A DNA stretch of 22,301 nt from Candidatus Wallbacteria bacterium (GTDB lineage Bacteria > Muiribacteriota > JAQTZZ01), in NCBI GenBank assembly GCA_028687545.1, contig JAQTZZ010000061.1, forward strand, positions 1-22,301, in the 5' to 3' direction. Positions 6,804-13,861 of the stretch are shown here, piece by piece. The notes beneath the pieces are model-generated. The model ran no database searches, was not told the DNA's origin, and saw only the letters and a list, made by a program, of their open reading frames with translations. The first letter of the stretch is position 1, and every line of letters starts with the position of its first letter. The position numbers were made by a program, and so were the translations under genes.

Positions 6804-8663
6804 TTACAGCAGTCTGAAAATATCGGAACCAGTTGATTCCAGAAAACCATCCCTGAACTTGAATTTCTGTTCCGTCAGTGCTGATTCGGCTTCACCATCA
6901 AGATATCCCAAGCGCCAGACAGGCACCAGTACAGCTTTATTTTCCGGACTCAAAACAGTAACCAGCGTCTCTGACTGATTGAATCTGGAAAAAGACAGGC
7001 TTTTTTCGTCTGAATGAAGCCATTGAAAGCTTCCGCTCTGAAGAGCTCCGGATTTTTTCCGCAATTTGATGAGCTTTTTATAATGTGAGAGCAGTCCGCT
7101 GTTCCAGTCGCGCTCTTCCCAGATCATGCATCTCCTGCAGTCCGGATCTCTCAAACCTTCAAGGCCGATCTCATCCCCATAGAACAGCGAAGGGATCCCC
7201 GGAAATGTGAATAGGGCCAGGATGGCTGTCTTCAACTTGTTCAGGTCCCCGCCTAACACTGAAATCAGGCGCGGTCTGTCATGAGAATTAAGCAGATTGT
7301 ATTGCCCGAGAGCTTTCTGCCAGGGAATCGCTGAGAAAAAATCCTGCATCTGAGCTGCTGCGTCCAACCCTGTGAAGGTGATTTCCAGATTCTGACCCCT
7401 GCCGTCACTCTTGAAATCTGATTTTCCAGTCAGCCAGCGATAGATTGGAAAATAAAACCCCTGATAATTCATCAGCCCGTCCAGGCAGTTTTCAGTCAAC
7501 AGTTCCGTGCCGTCGAAAAAATGTTCTCCCATCAGATAAGATTCAGGATTAAGACTCTTCAAGGCGATTCTGATTTCGTGCCAGACCTGGACGTATTCTT
7601 GAAAATCCTTCTGGCGCGCCAGCATGTTGGCTACGTCATATCGCCAGCCATCGATGCTGAACGGTTCCCGCATCCAATACTGCATCACTGAATCAGATTT
7701 ACGGTAAAGCAGGTCTCGCAGGCGAACTGATTTGAAATTGAGCTTGGGCAGTGAGGAAACCCCAAGCCAGCATTCATATTTATCCTTGTCCAGAAAGGTA
7801 TAGAATTCGCGGAATGACGGATCTGAACTGCAGGCACCTGATTTATCGGAACTCTGATTGAACCAGGAACAGGAAATTCCACTGTGGTTGAAGACGCCGT
7901 CCAGGATTATCCGCATTCCACGCCTGCGAAGTTCGGCAGTAAGTTCAGAAAAGACTTTCTTGTCTCCCAGATGCGGATCGATTTCAAAATAATCCTGAGT
8001 GTCGTATTTATGATTGGAAGGGGAGAGGAAGATCGGAGTCAGATACAGGCAGTTTACGCCCAGTTGATTCAGGTAATCCAGCTTTGTCAGGATCCCTTCA
8101 AGATCTCCGTTGTAAAAATCGATATACTGATACGTTGAAAGAGCACCGGAAAAAGATCCCGGCGTTTCACCCCATTGCCGGACTTTTACTTTTTTCTTCT
8201 GATATGAGTATTCATTATCTCTGTAATTTCTGGCTGGATTTCCGTTGTAAAACCTGTCCGGAAAAATCTGGTAAAAAACCGCTTCCGCTGTCCAGGACGG
8301 ACTGCGTTCGGTTAACAGTTTGAAGTCAAAGCAATCCAGTGGGGTTGTACTCTGAATTCCGCGGTTGTTGTAATGGTAAAATCGGCCATCACAAGCCATG
8401 ATGAAAAAACGATACGAAATTTTAGCTGTATAAAACCTGGTCGTGATGGAATAATACAAAAAAAAACGGTCGACTTTCCCAGGCTGCATCTCCTGCAGGA
8501 TTTCCTCCCCTTCAGGGGAAGTGCGTAGAAATATCTTCCTGATCCTGTTTTCCCTGCTGACGCGGATTGAAATTATGATTTCTTCACCCTGCTTTGGGTA
8601 TTCAGGGTTCAGGAATTGAGCAGAAGGGCATGAAAAAACTGTTTCCAGCCAGTTGAAATTCAT
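6804..8663 (-). CDS. Glycoside hydrolase family 13 (maltodextrin glucosidase / cyclomaltodextrinase-like)
   Basis: A 619-residue alpha-amylase-superfamily enzyme without a signal peptide, so cytoplasmic. Residues about 10-115 form an N-terminal beta domain like those of neopullulanase, cyclomaltodextrinase and MalZ. The TIM barrel carries all four GH13 regions: ILDGVFNH (250s), GWRYDVAN with nucleophile Asp343, YLMGEH with acid/base Glu380, and LLNSHD with transition-state Asp462. PSLFYGDEIGLEG and a C-terminal beta domain follow. It should hydrolyse alpha-1,4 (perhaps also alpha-1,6) links of maltodextrins or cyclodextrins. The exact subfamily is uncertain. The ATG at 8663 has no Shine-Dalgarno sequence, but a TAAAAT hexamer lies six bases upstream, so the mRNA may be leaderless. 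No sugar transporter or regulator is adjacent. Confidence 0.92.
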   Translation of the reverse strand: MNFNWLETVFSCPSAQFLNPEYPKQGEEIIISIRVSRENRIRKIFLRTSPEGEEILQEMQPGKVDRFFLYYSITTRFYTAKISYRFFIMACDGRFYHYNNRGIQSTTPLDCFDFKLLTERSPSWTAEAVFYQIFPDRFYNGNPARNYRDNEYSYQKKKVKVRQWGETPGSFSGALSTYQYIDFYNGDLEGILTKLDYLNQLGVNCLYLTPIFLSPSNHKYDTQDYFEIDPHLGDKKVFSELTAELRRRGMRIILDGVFNHSGISCSWFNQSSDKSGACSSDPSFREFYTFLDKDKYECWLGVSSLPKLNFKSVRLRDLLYRKSDSVMQYWMREPFSIDGWRYDVANMLARQKDFQEYVQVWHEIRIALKSLNPESYLMGEHFFDGTELLTENCLDGLMNYQGFYFPIYRWLTGKSDFKSDGRGQNLEITFTGLDAAAQMQDFFSAIPWQKALGQYNLLNSHDRPRLISVLGGDLNKLKTAILALFTFPGIPSLFYGDEIGLEGLRDPDCRRCMIWEERDWNSGLLSHYKKLIKLRKKSGALQSGSFQWLHSDEKSLSFSRFNQSETLVTVLSPENKAVLVPVWRLGYLDGEAESALTEQKFKFRDGFLESTGSDIFRLL

Positions 8664-8669
8664 AGGTTT

Positions 8670-8698
8670 ATTTTACAAGAAGAATTGTGCAGGGGCAA
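8670..8698 (-). promoter_or_regulatory. Promoter of the GH13 gene, probably producing a leaderless mRNA
   Basis: Read on the minus strand: TTGCCC (8698-8693), 17 bases, TAAAAT (8675-8670), then six bases to the ATG at 8663. The predicted transcription start is at or next to the A of the start codon, and no ribosome binding site is present. Confidence 0.55.
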
Positions 8699-8716
8699 AT
8701 TAAGGAAATCATTACC

Positions 8717-8744
8717 TTGATTTTTTGAAAAAGGCGGTTAAAAT
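8717..8744 (+). promoter_or_regulatory. Promoter of the FmdB-family gene
   Basis: TTGATT (8717-8722), 16 bases and TAAAAT (8739-8744). The start would lie near 8751, upstream of the TGGAG ribosome binding site at 8761-8765. It is divergent from the GH13 promoter within the same intergenic region. Confidence 0.5.
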
Positions 8745-8773
8745 AAAGGGAATCAGAATACTGGAGCGAACAG

Positions 8774-9184
8774 ATGCCGATCTATGAATACAGATGCCAG
8801 ATGTGCGACAAGCTGCATGAATTTTTCCTGCGCCTGAACGAGGCTGCACCTGACAAGTGCCCGGACTGCGGGGGTAATTTGAAAAAGGCAGTCTCCACCA
8901 TGGCCTTTGTTCTTAAGGGCAGTGGATTCTATCTGAATGATTACGCTTCAACCGATAAAAAGAAAGGGATCAGCAGCGAAAAAACACCGGTACCTGAAGC
9001 CAAAAACGATGTCAAGGCTGAAGCCAAGACTGATTCCAAGACAGATGCCAAAACTGAAACCTGGAAAGATAACAGACCCGAAAAAACAGAATCCGGCAAG
9101 GATGCCAAACCTGAGCAGAAAAGCGAACCAAAACCTGAAACCAAGCCGGAACCTGCGAAAAAACCTGTAAATACACCAGCTTAG
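8774..9184 (+). CDS. FmdB-family zinc-ribbon protein with charged low-complexity tail
   Basis: The first 55 residues are a classic FmdB (CxxC_CXXC_SSSS) ribbon: MPIYEYRC..C with Cys8 and Cys11, then CPDCGG with Cys29 and Cys32, followed by FVLKGSGFYLNDY. The four cysteines should bind one zinc. FmdB was named as a putative regulator of formamidase/amidase genes, but the role of the family is not settled. The remaining 80 or so residues are an unusual Lys/Glu/Pro/Thr-rich repeat-like tail (KAEAKTDSKTDAKTE and so on), probably disordered. Such tails occur in some members but the composition here is extreme. It ends in a four-base antiparallel overlap with the TolC-like gene. Confidence 0.88.
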   Translation: MPIYEYRCQMCDKLHEFFLRLNEAAPDKCPDCGGNLKKAVSTMAFVLKGSGFYLNDYASTDKKKGISSEKTPVPEAKNDVKAEAKTDSKTDAKTETWKDNRPEKTESGKDAKPEQKSEPKPETKPEPAKKPVNTPA

Positions 9185-10458
9185 TTTTCTCTGAACATTC
9201 CTTTGAGCAATCCCATGGATCCGAGCAAACGATAGTAGTTCCGGTAGGTTTCGTAATTATCATCTATCAGCCGGAGCCTGGCCTGGATCAGGTCATCCTG
9301 CATTTCCAGAAATTTTCCGTAACTGTTAATTCTGGAGGCAATGCTCCAGGCGGAGTCGGTTTTTAAGCGGAGAAGGTCGAGTTCTTTTCTAGCGCTCTGG
9401 GAATGATTCCAGGCACTGATCAGAGCAGTCCAGTTTCTGCTGAGGCTGGTTTTGGCCATCAGAATGCGTCCGGCGAAGGAGGCTGCATCTTCCTTCAGCT
9501 CATACCAGGCTACGCTTTCCGGTTCCGGTTTTTTTATAAACTCCCAGCAAATCAGCAAATCTGAGACTTCAGGGTATGAAATGTAAAGCCACGGCATAGT
9601 CTCAGCCTCAGGAAACAGGCTGGAATCTTCAAGCAGATCATAAAGAAGTGTGGAGATCCGTGATTCAGGCAGCTCCGGATTGAGAAACAAATCTTTTAAA
9701 CTGAGCCTGACGAGTTGTGGAAGCAGCAATTGTTCGGGGAGCCGCAGAGTTCCCGGCAGGGAGAAATCCGAAAGTGCGGTCGTGGAAATTTCCCAGGAAA
9801 CAGCGGTGTTAAGATCTCTGTAAAGCTTCTCTGAAAAGGATTCTTCGCTGCAGATTGATGTGATGCCTGCGGTCAGAGTGTCGATTCGAGAGAGCCAGGC
9901 AGTAGAGTTGCAGAGCTGCTTCAGGGCTGACAGTTCATCACAGGCTGCTTTTCTGGCTCTTGTCTGTTCCAGGCTTTTCAGGCAGTCCAGATAATCCTCC
10001 AGAACCTGCAGGATCACCTGTGTCCGCACTGCATCCAGGTGGAGCTCTGCCAGAAAATATCCGAGTCCCCGGATTTTGTCTGCTCCACCACGGGCTGTGC
10101 CGTAAACCGGCCAGCAGCGCAAGGCCAGGCTTAAGCCGGTTCCATCGAAAGAGGGATCCCCGAGCAGGATTTCCCCTGACATGGAGGGATCTTCGAACAC
10201 CGGAGAGTAGTCGCCAAGCAGACCCAGAAATTCCGATTCATACCTTGTACGAATGACTTCTGCCCGGATTACAGTTTCATTTTCCAGAAGAGCGAGATGC
10301 ACGGCCTGCGCAAGCTTGAGATTGAGCATCTCGGGAAATGTTTTCAGTGGCGTCCTGGAGTATCCCGGGACAATTTCCAGCAGTAAGCAGAAAATGATGG
10401 AAAAGCGGACAAGGTTAATGAAGGCCTTCCTCCCTGAATGGTTTGAAGTCCAGTTCAA
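9181..10458 (-). CDS. TolC-like outer-membrane efflux/secretion factor (divergent); start uncertain
   Basis: This 412-425-residue exported protein has the TolC/OEP arrangement. An N-terminal LKLAQAVHLALLENETV segment corresponds to the helical start of OEP repeats. A long amphipathic helical region follows (YFLAELHLDAVRTQVI...DYLDCLKSLEQTRARKA). A second long helical block near the C terminus ends in LIQARLRLIDDNYETYRNYY, close to the usual OEP terminus. It would form the trimeric outer-membrane/periplasmic channel of an exporter, but no RND, ABC or adaptor gene is nearby. The TTG at 10458 lies inside the upstream gene and has no ribosome binding site. AGGGAGGA instead precedes an ATT at 10419, directly before a good signal peptide (NLVRFSIIFCLLLEIVPGYS). 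It is coupled to the OB-fold gene. Confidence 0.7.
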   Translation of the reverse strand: MNWTSNHSGRKAFINLVRFSIIFCLLLEIVPGYSRTPLKTFPEMLNLKLAQAVHLALLENETVIRAEVIRTRYESEFLGLLGDYSPVFEDPSMSGEILLGDPSFDGTGLSLALRCWPVYGTARGGADKIRGLGYFLAELHLDAVRTQVILQVLEDYLDCLKSLEQTRARKAACDELSALKQLCNSTAWLSRIDTLTAGITSICSEESFSEKLYRDLNTAVSWEISTTALSDFSLPGTLRLPEQLLLPQLVRLSLKDLFLNPELPESRISTLLYDLLEDSSLFPEAETMPWLYISYPEVSDLLICWEFIKKPEPESVAWYELKEDAASFAGRILMAKTSLSRNWTALISAWNHSQSARKELDLLRLKTDSAWSIASRINSYGKFLEMQDDLIQARLRLIDDNYETYRNYYRLLGSMGLLKGMFREN

Positions 10459-11197
10459 ATGCCAGATATCTGTATTTCGAAAAATCGCATTTTATCTTGA
10501 AGCTGTATGGCATCTGTTCACCAGGCAGCAGGGCATAAGGCCTTAGTCTCATGCCTGAGCTTCCGATCATCCGGTAGAGTTCATCGAACAGAATGCATTT
10601 CACGAATACTCCGCTGCTGCGCAGATAGGAATTGTTCTGCAGCCTGACTTTAACTTCTGCCTGGCCGGAATAATCTGGAGCAAGATCTGTTGAGAGGACT
10701 GTGATTTTAAGAGAAGATTTTTCCAGAGTCTGCAAGAGTCTGCGGTATTTTTTTTCCAGAGGCGTGATTGGTGTTTCAACAGTCGCATACAGGAAACAAT
10801 TATCCAGATAGACATGGTCGAACCTTCCGATGCAGATTCCGATCAGCGTCACCTGATCGAATGGCTCGAGTGCGATCACTTTTTTGTAATCAGCCCGGTT
10901 GAAGAGGCAGCAGAGCCAGTCTTCACCATGGCTGCTGGCCTTGAGCATCAGGCAGGGCTTATTATATTGATATTCTGCGTTCTGATAGACCTGGCCCTGC
11001 ACCTTGAAGATCCGGTTGTAATATTTGATGTCAGCCTCATAAACGTCCTCTTGGTAAGCATCTACAAGCTCAGCAGCCCGGATTTCAAGGATCCTGTTCT
11101 CGGCAGTTGTCAACACTTCGTGCAAAGCAAATACTCGTGAAGGGTTGAAAAAGGAGCAGAAGATTACTATCGCAAAAAATCCGGGTCTGCATGGCAT
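10415..11197 (-). CDS. Secreted OB-fold (tRNA_anti-like) protein with FxLYD-like C-terminal domain
   Basis: A 260-residue exported protein. The signal peptide spans about residues 1-24 (cleavage near RVFA). Residues about 40-140 (AELVDAYQEDVYEADIKYY, then FKVQGQVY, CLFNRADYK and FDQVTLIGICIG) match the OB-fold 'tRNA_anti-like' family often found in lipoproteins; this has no implied tRNA role. Residues about 160-255 (KITVLSTDLAPDYSG...VKVRLQNNSYLRSSGVFVKC...LPGEQMPYSF) have the Ig-like pattern of FxLYD-type domains, which extend extracytoplasmic proteins. The ATG at 11197 lacks a ribosome binding site, but TAAAAT lies six bases upstream, as in the GH13 gene. It is first of a two-gene unit with the TolC-like gene, so a periplasmic accessory role is plausible. 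Confidence 0.65.
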   Translation of the reverse strand: MPCRPGFFAIVIFCSFFNPSRVFALHEVLTTAENRILEIRAAELVDAYQEDVYEADIKYYNRIFKVQGQVYQNAEYQYNKPCLMLKASSHGEDWLCCLFNRADYKKVIALEPFDQVTLIGICIGRFDHVYLDNCFLYATVETPITPLEKKYRRLLQTLEKSSLKITVLSTDLAPDYSGQAEVKVRLQNNSYLRSSGVFVKCILFDELYRMIGSSGMRLRPYALLPGEQMPYSFKIKCDFSKYRYLAFELDFKPFREEGLH

Positions 11198-11203
11198 GAG
11201 ATA

Positions 11204-11209
11204 ATTTTA
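11204..11209 (-). promoter_or_regulatory. Candidate -10 of the OB-fold/TolC-like unit (leaderless type)
   Basis: Minus-strand TAAAAT at 11209-11204, exactly six bases before ATG 11197. No clear -35 hexamer and no ribosome binding site are visible. Confidence 0.4.
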
Positions 11210-11241
11210 TCATAGATCCGGGTTCGGAACGTAATGGAATT

Positions 11242-11271
11242 TTGACAACACTTATCAACTGCTGCTAACCT
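11242..11271 (+). promoter_or_regulatory. Promoter of the Ser/Thr kinase gene, possibly leaderless
   Basis: Consensus TTGACA (11242-11247), 18 bases, then TAACCT (11266-11271) preceded by TGC as an extended -10. Six bases separate it from ATG 11278. No Shine-Dalgarno sequence lies before this ATG. Confidence 0.45.
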
Positions 11272-11277
11272 GAATTG

Positions 11278-12882
11278 ATGAACGGTACCATCTCTCTTGA
11301 GAAAGGGACAATCCTTTCTGGCTGCACTGTGCTCGAGAAGATCGGCGAAGGCGGTATGGGCTCTGTTTATAAAGCCCATGACCCGGCCCTTGACCGCATT
11401 GTGGCAGTCAAAATTATGAACGCCTCTTCCGATGCTGTCGGCAGAGAGAGGTTTCTCAGGGAAGCCAAGCTCCTCGCTCAATGCCGGCATCCGGGAGTGG
11501 TGCAGATTCACGCTTTCGGAGAATACCAGGGCTTTCCTTACTTTGTAATGGAACATGTCGAAGGCACATCCCTGGATACTTTCATCAAGAAGGCCAAACT
11601 TGTCTCAGGAACTCAGCATAATCTTGAGGAACTGCTCGAACTGGGCTATCTGAAGGAGTCGCCGGCTGAACTCCCATATTTTCTGCGCGATCCGCTCAAC
11701 CGCCCTCTGGAAGATGCCGAGTACATAGGGAGGGTCGGATCGCTGATCGCCGGAATTGCGGACACACTGGCAGAAGTGCACAGACTCGGCATCATGCACA
11801 GGGACATCAAACCGTCAAACATCCTGATCTGCAGGGACGGTGCTGTCAAGCTGGTGGATTTCGGACTTGCATTAAGTGGTGTTGAACACGACCTGACCCG
11901 CATCGATCAGATCCTGGGCACCCTGAATTACATGGCTCCGGAACAGTTCATGGGCAGTAAGGGAAAAATCACTTCAGGAACTGATATTTTCAGCCTGGGC
12001 GTTGTTTATTACGAACTATGCACTCTGCATCGCCCGATCGAGGAAACCGAGCCTGCTGCGGTTGTGGGCAGGATCACAAGGTCTGATTTCCAGGAACCCC
12101 GCTCATTCAATCCGAACATTTCCAAGACAGTGAATCACATCATCATGAAGTGCCTGCAGAGCGAGCAGAATCAAAGATATGCCTCAGCCACATTACTGGC
12201 TTCTGAAATTAGGGCTGCGGAAAGCGTCAGCCCGATCGTCCAGAACATCAAGGATTTTTTTCACGATGCATCAGTCCTGACACCTCCTGTTGTTCCGGAA
12301 AAGCGGCAGAGACGAGTTTCCACAGTCAGGACATATGTGAAAGGGCACCGGAAACTGATTATTATAGCAGTCGTGATTTTCTTTATTTTCCTGGATAAAT
12401 TTTCCGAAGAACCTTTTTCCGGCACCCGGATTTTTCTCGCAGCCAGAACCGAAGTAAATGGAATCATGTATCTCAAACTGGTCTCTGAATCCGGCAATCA
12501 GGGAAGGATGCGGATGCTGCTTCTGGAAGGCGATGAGACTGACCAGTTCAAAGTACTGGAACTCAACTCCGATGAATGCACGTTGCTGGACAAGAAATCA
12601 GATGAGGAGAGGACGATTTCTTTCAGCGACTACAATCCTCTGCAGTATGACGAGAAACTGTTCTATGACCTGAGCAAAAAAGTAAATGTCAGAATTTCAG
12701 GAAACCTGTACAGATATCTTTCAGACCAGATGAAGCTGCCGGTATATGGGGACCGCGATTTTCTGAAGCACGAAGTTACTGTTACCGCCACCAATGTTGA
12801 AATGAATTCGATTTTTCGCACCTTTTCATATCATTTCCAGATCGCCCAGAACGGAGACATCTATTTCGTCAAACTCCGCTGA
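11278..12882 (+). CDS. Transmembrane Ser/Thr protein kinase with GspC/PilP-like and STN-like extracytoplasmic modules
   Basis: A 534-residue PknB-type kinase. The catalytic domain spans residues 17-310: glycine loop GEGGMGSV (23-30), Lys45 in AVKIM, alpha-C Glu62, HRDIKPSN (174-181), DFG (194-196), GTLNYMAPEQ and DIFSLGVVYYE. All catalytic residues are present. An insert of about 45 residues (104-150) lies between helices D and E. One membrane helix (about 359-372) follows, preceded by a basic stretch. The outer part has a small beta domain (385-450, with LLLEGDETDQFKVLELNSDE) like the GspC/PilP core, then residues 464-533 with the STN pattern (VNVRISGNLYRYLSDQ...VTVTATNVEMNSIF...GDIYFVKL). 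The second pattern recurs in the neighbouring 2xSTN protein. I infer that the kinase senses an envelope or secretion-associated state. Start ATG 11278 was chosen over TTG 11275. Outer-domain assignments are by pattern only. Confidence 0.88.
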   Translation: MNGTISLEKGTILSGCTVLEKIGEGGMGSVYKAHDPALDRIVAVKIMNASSDAVGRERFLREAKLLAQCRHPGVVQIHAFGEYQGFPYFVMEHVEGTSLDTFIKKAKLVSGTQHNLEELLELGYLKESPAELPYFLRDPLNRPLEDAEYIGRVGSLIAGIADTLAEVHRLGIMHRDIKPSNILICRDGAVKLVDFGLALSGVEHDLTRIDQILGTLNYMAPEQFMGSKGKITSGTDIFSLGVVYYELCTLHRPIEETEPAAVVGRITRSDFQEPRSFNPNISKTVNHIIMKCLQSEQNQRYASATLLASEIRAAESVSPIVQNIKDFFHDASVLTPPVVPEKRQRRVSTVRTYVKGHRKLIIIAVVIFFIFLDKFSEEPFSGTRIFLAARTEVNGIMYLKLVSESGNQGRMRMLLLEGDETDQFKVLELNSDECTLLDKKSDEERTISFSDYNPLQYDEKLFYDLSKKVNVRISGNLYRYLSDQMKLPVYGDRDFLKHEVTVTATNVEMNSIFRTFSYHFQIAQNGDIYFVKLR

Positions 12883-12907
12883 ATTTAAGGGCTGTCCGGA
12901 GATCCGA

Positions 12908-13705
12908 TTAAAACATGGTTTCGATTTCAATGCGCAATTTGTCCATCGGAAAAATCTCTGCAGCATCGAAACTGACCCTGATCGCCAGGGTCCCGTCCCT
13001 GAACTCCACGGATTGTCCAAGCCCCGGGCTGAACACCACGATTCTGAGCCTCCTGGAAACCTCAATCCTGCTCAAGGTATCCTGGGATAGTCCTGTCAGG
13101 ATGCCTGAGGTACGATTCATCAGCTCATTCAGGTCCTGGAAGGCTTTGGTATTTGCCGGAATTGAATCCAGCTCAGGGATGAAGTGAATTGTGGACGAAA
13201 ATGTCCTGGAAATGGTTTCGGAAAATTCCTGAGCCTTTTGTTTTGATTCAGCCTTGAGCTGATTATGCTGCTGATCTTTGCTTCCCTCCGGTTCCTTTGG
13301 TTGAGTTTGTTCCTTTTTTTCCTGTAGATGAGACGGTTTCTCGGATTTTTCAATTTTAAGCGGGGCAGATTCGGTTCTGGAAGATTCCGCAGAACTGAAC
13401 TGGTTAATGTAATCGAGTGCAGAATGCACGGTCAATCCGATAATTTCCGGACAGTTGAGATACAGGGCATCTCCGCATTTACCACCACGATCGTCAGTGG
13501 ATTGATGAAGAAGCAGCATCTCCTGCCCGATCTCCAGGATCCAGCCGGAAACAGGTGGACAGCTTTTCAGATAAATTGTGATAAGAGGGGATTTGACGGG
13601 TTCACCGTTCTTTTCCCTGGCTCTGATCTCCTGCAGAACTTTTAAAACCTCAGCTACAGGTTTTAAGGGCAGTTTGTTGAGTACAGCGAATTTGTCCTGA
13701 GCCAT
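12908..13705 (-). CDS. Conserved-looking protein of unknown function with charged linker
   Basis: A 265-residue cytoplasmic protein (no signal peptide or membrane segment). The start is ATG 13705 because CGGAGGAT lies eight bases upstream; an upstream in-frame TTG at 13741 would read through the promoter. Residues 1-95 form a predicted alpha/beta domain (LKPVAEVLKVLQEI, then LITIYLKSCPPVSGWILEIG and ALYLNCPEIIGLTVHS). Residues about 100-160 are a Lys/Glu/Gln/Ser-rich linker. The C-terminal 90 residues (LNELMNRTSGILTGLSQDTL, then RIVVFSPGLGQSVEFRDGTL and IEIETMF) look like another alpha/beta domain. I do not recognise either domain. It is convergent with the kinase (25 bases apart) and divergent from the 2xSTN gene across a palindromic control region, so the three may belong to one process. 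Confidence 0.65.
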   Translation of the reverse strand: MAQDKFAVLNKLPLKPVAEVLKVLQEIRAREKNGEPVKSPLITIYLKSCPPVSGWILEIGQEMLLLHQSTDDRGGKCGDALYLNCPEIIGLTVHSALDYINQFSSAESSRTESAPLKIEKSEKPSHLQEKKEQTQPKEPEGSKDQQHNQLKAESKQKAQEFSETISRTFSSTIHFIPELDSIPANTKAFQDLNELMNRTSGILTGLSQDTLSRIEVSRRLRIVVFSPGLGQSVEFRDGTLAIRVSFDAAEIFPMDKLRIEIETMF

Positions 13706-13740
13706 GATTGTTATCCTCCGGGCTGGATTCTTTAAAAACA

Positions 13741-13769
13741 AAAATACACTTAAATCAGCTATTTGTAAA
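13741..13769 (-). promoter_or_regulatory. Promoter of the 265-residue unknown gene
   Basis: Read on the minus strand: TTTACA (13769-13764), exactly 17 bases, TATTTT (13746-13741). The start would be near 13734, giving a leader of about 30 bases with GGAGG. The -35 box lies inside the palindromes described next. Confidence 0.5.
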
Positions 13770-13789
13770 AATCAATTTACAAATTGATT
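13761..13789. promoter_or_regulatory. Two overlapping perfect palindromes, probable operator
   Basis: Palindrome 1 is ATTTGTAAA (13761-13769) and TTTACAAAT (13776-13784), nine-base arms with a six-base gap. Palindrome 2 is AATCAATTT (13770-13778) and AAATTGATT (13781-13789), nine-base arms with a two-base gap. They share the TTTACAAAT region and cover the -35 box of the divergent gene, which fits a repressor/activator site controlling both genes. They cannot both form cruciforms or hairpins at once. Confidence 0.5.
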
Positions 13790-13861
13790 ACTGGATTTTC
13801 AAACTTCCATTACAACAAACGCCAATAATAAAATCAGGTAAAACAAAAAACGGAGGAACAC

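Noticed and set aside
13706-13741. TTG start for the 265-residue unknown protein
   Set aside because: It would precede the predicted transcription start. ATG 13705 has GGAGG at the right spacing.
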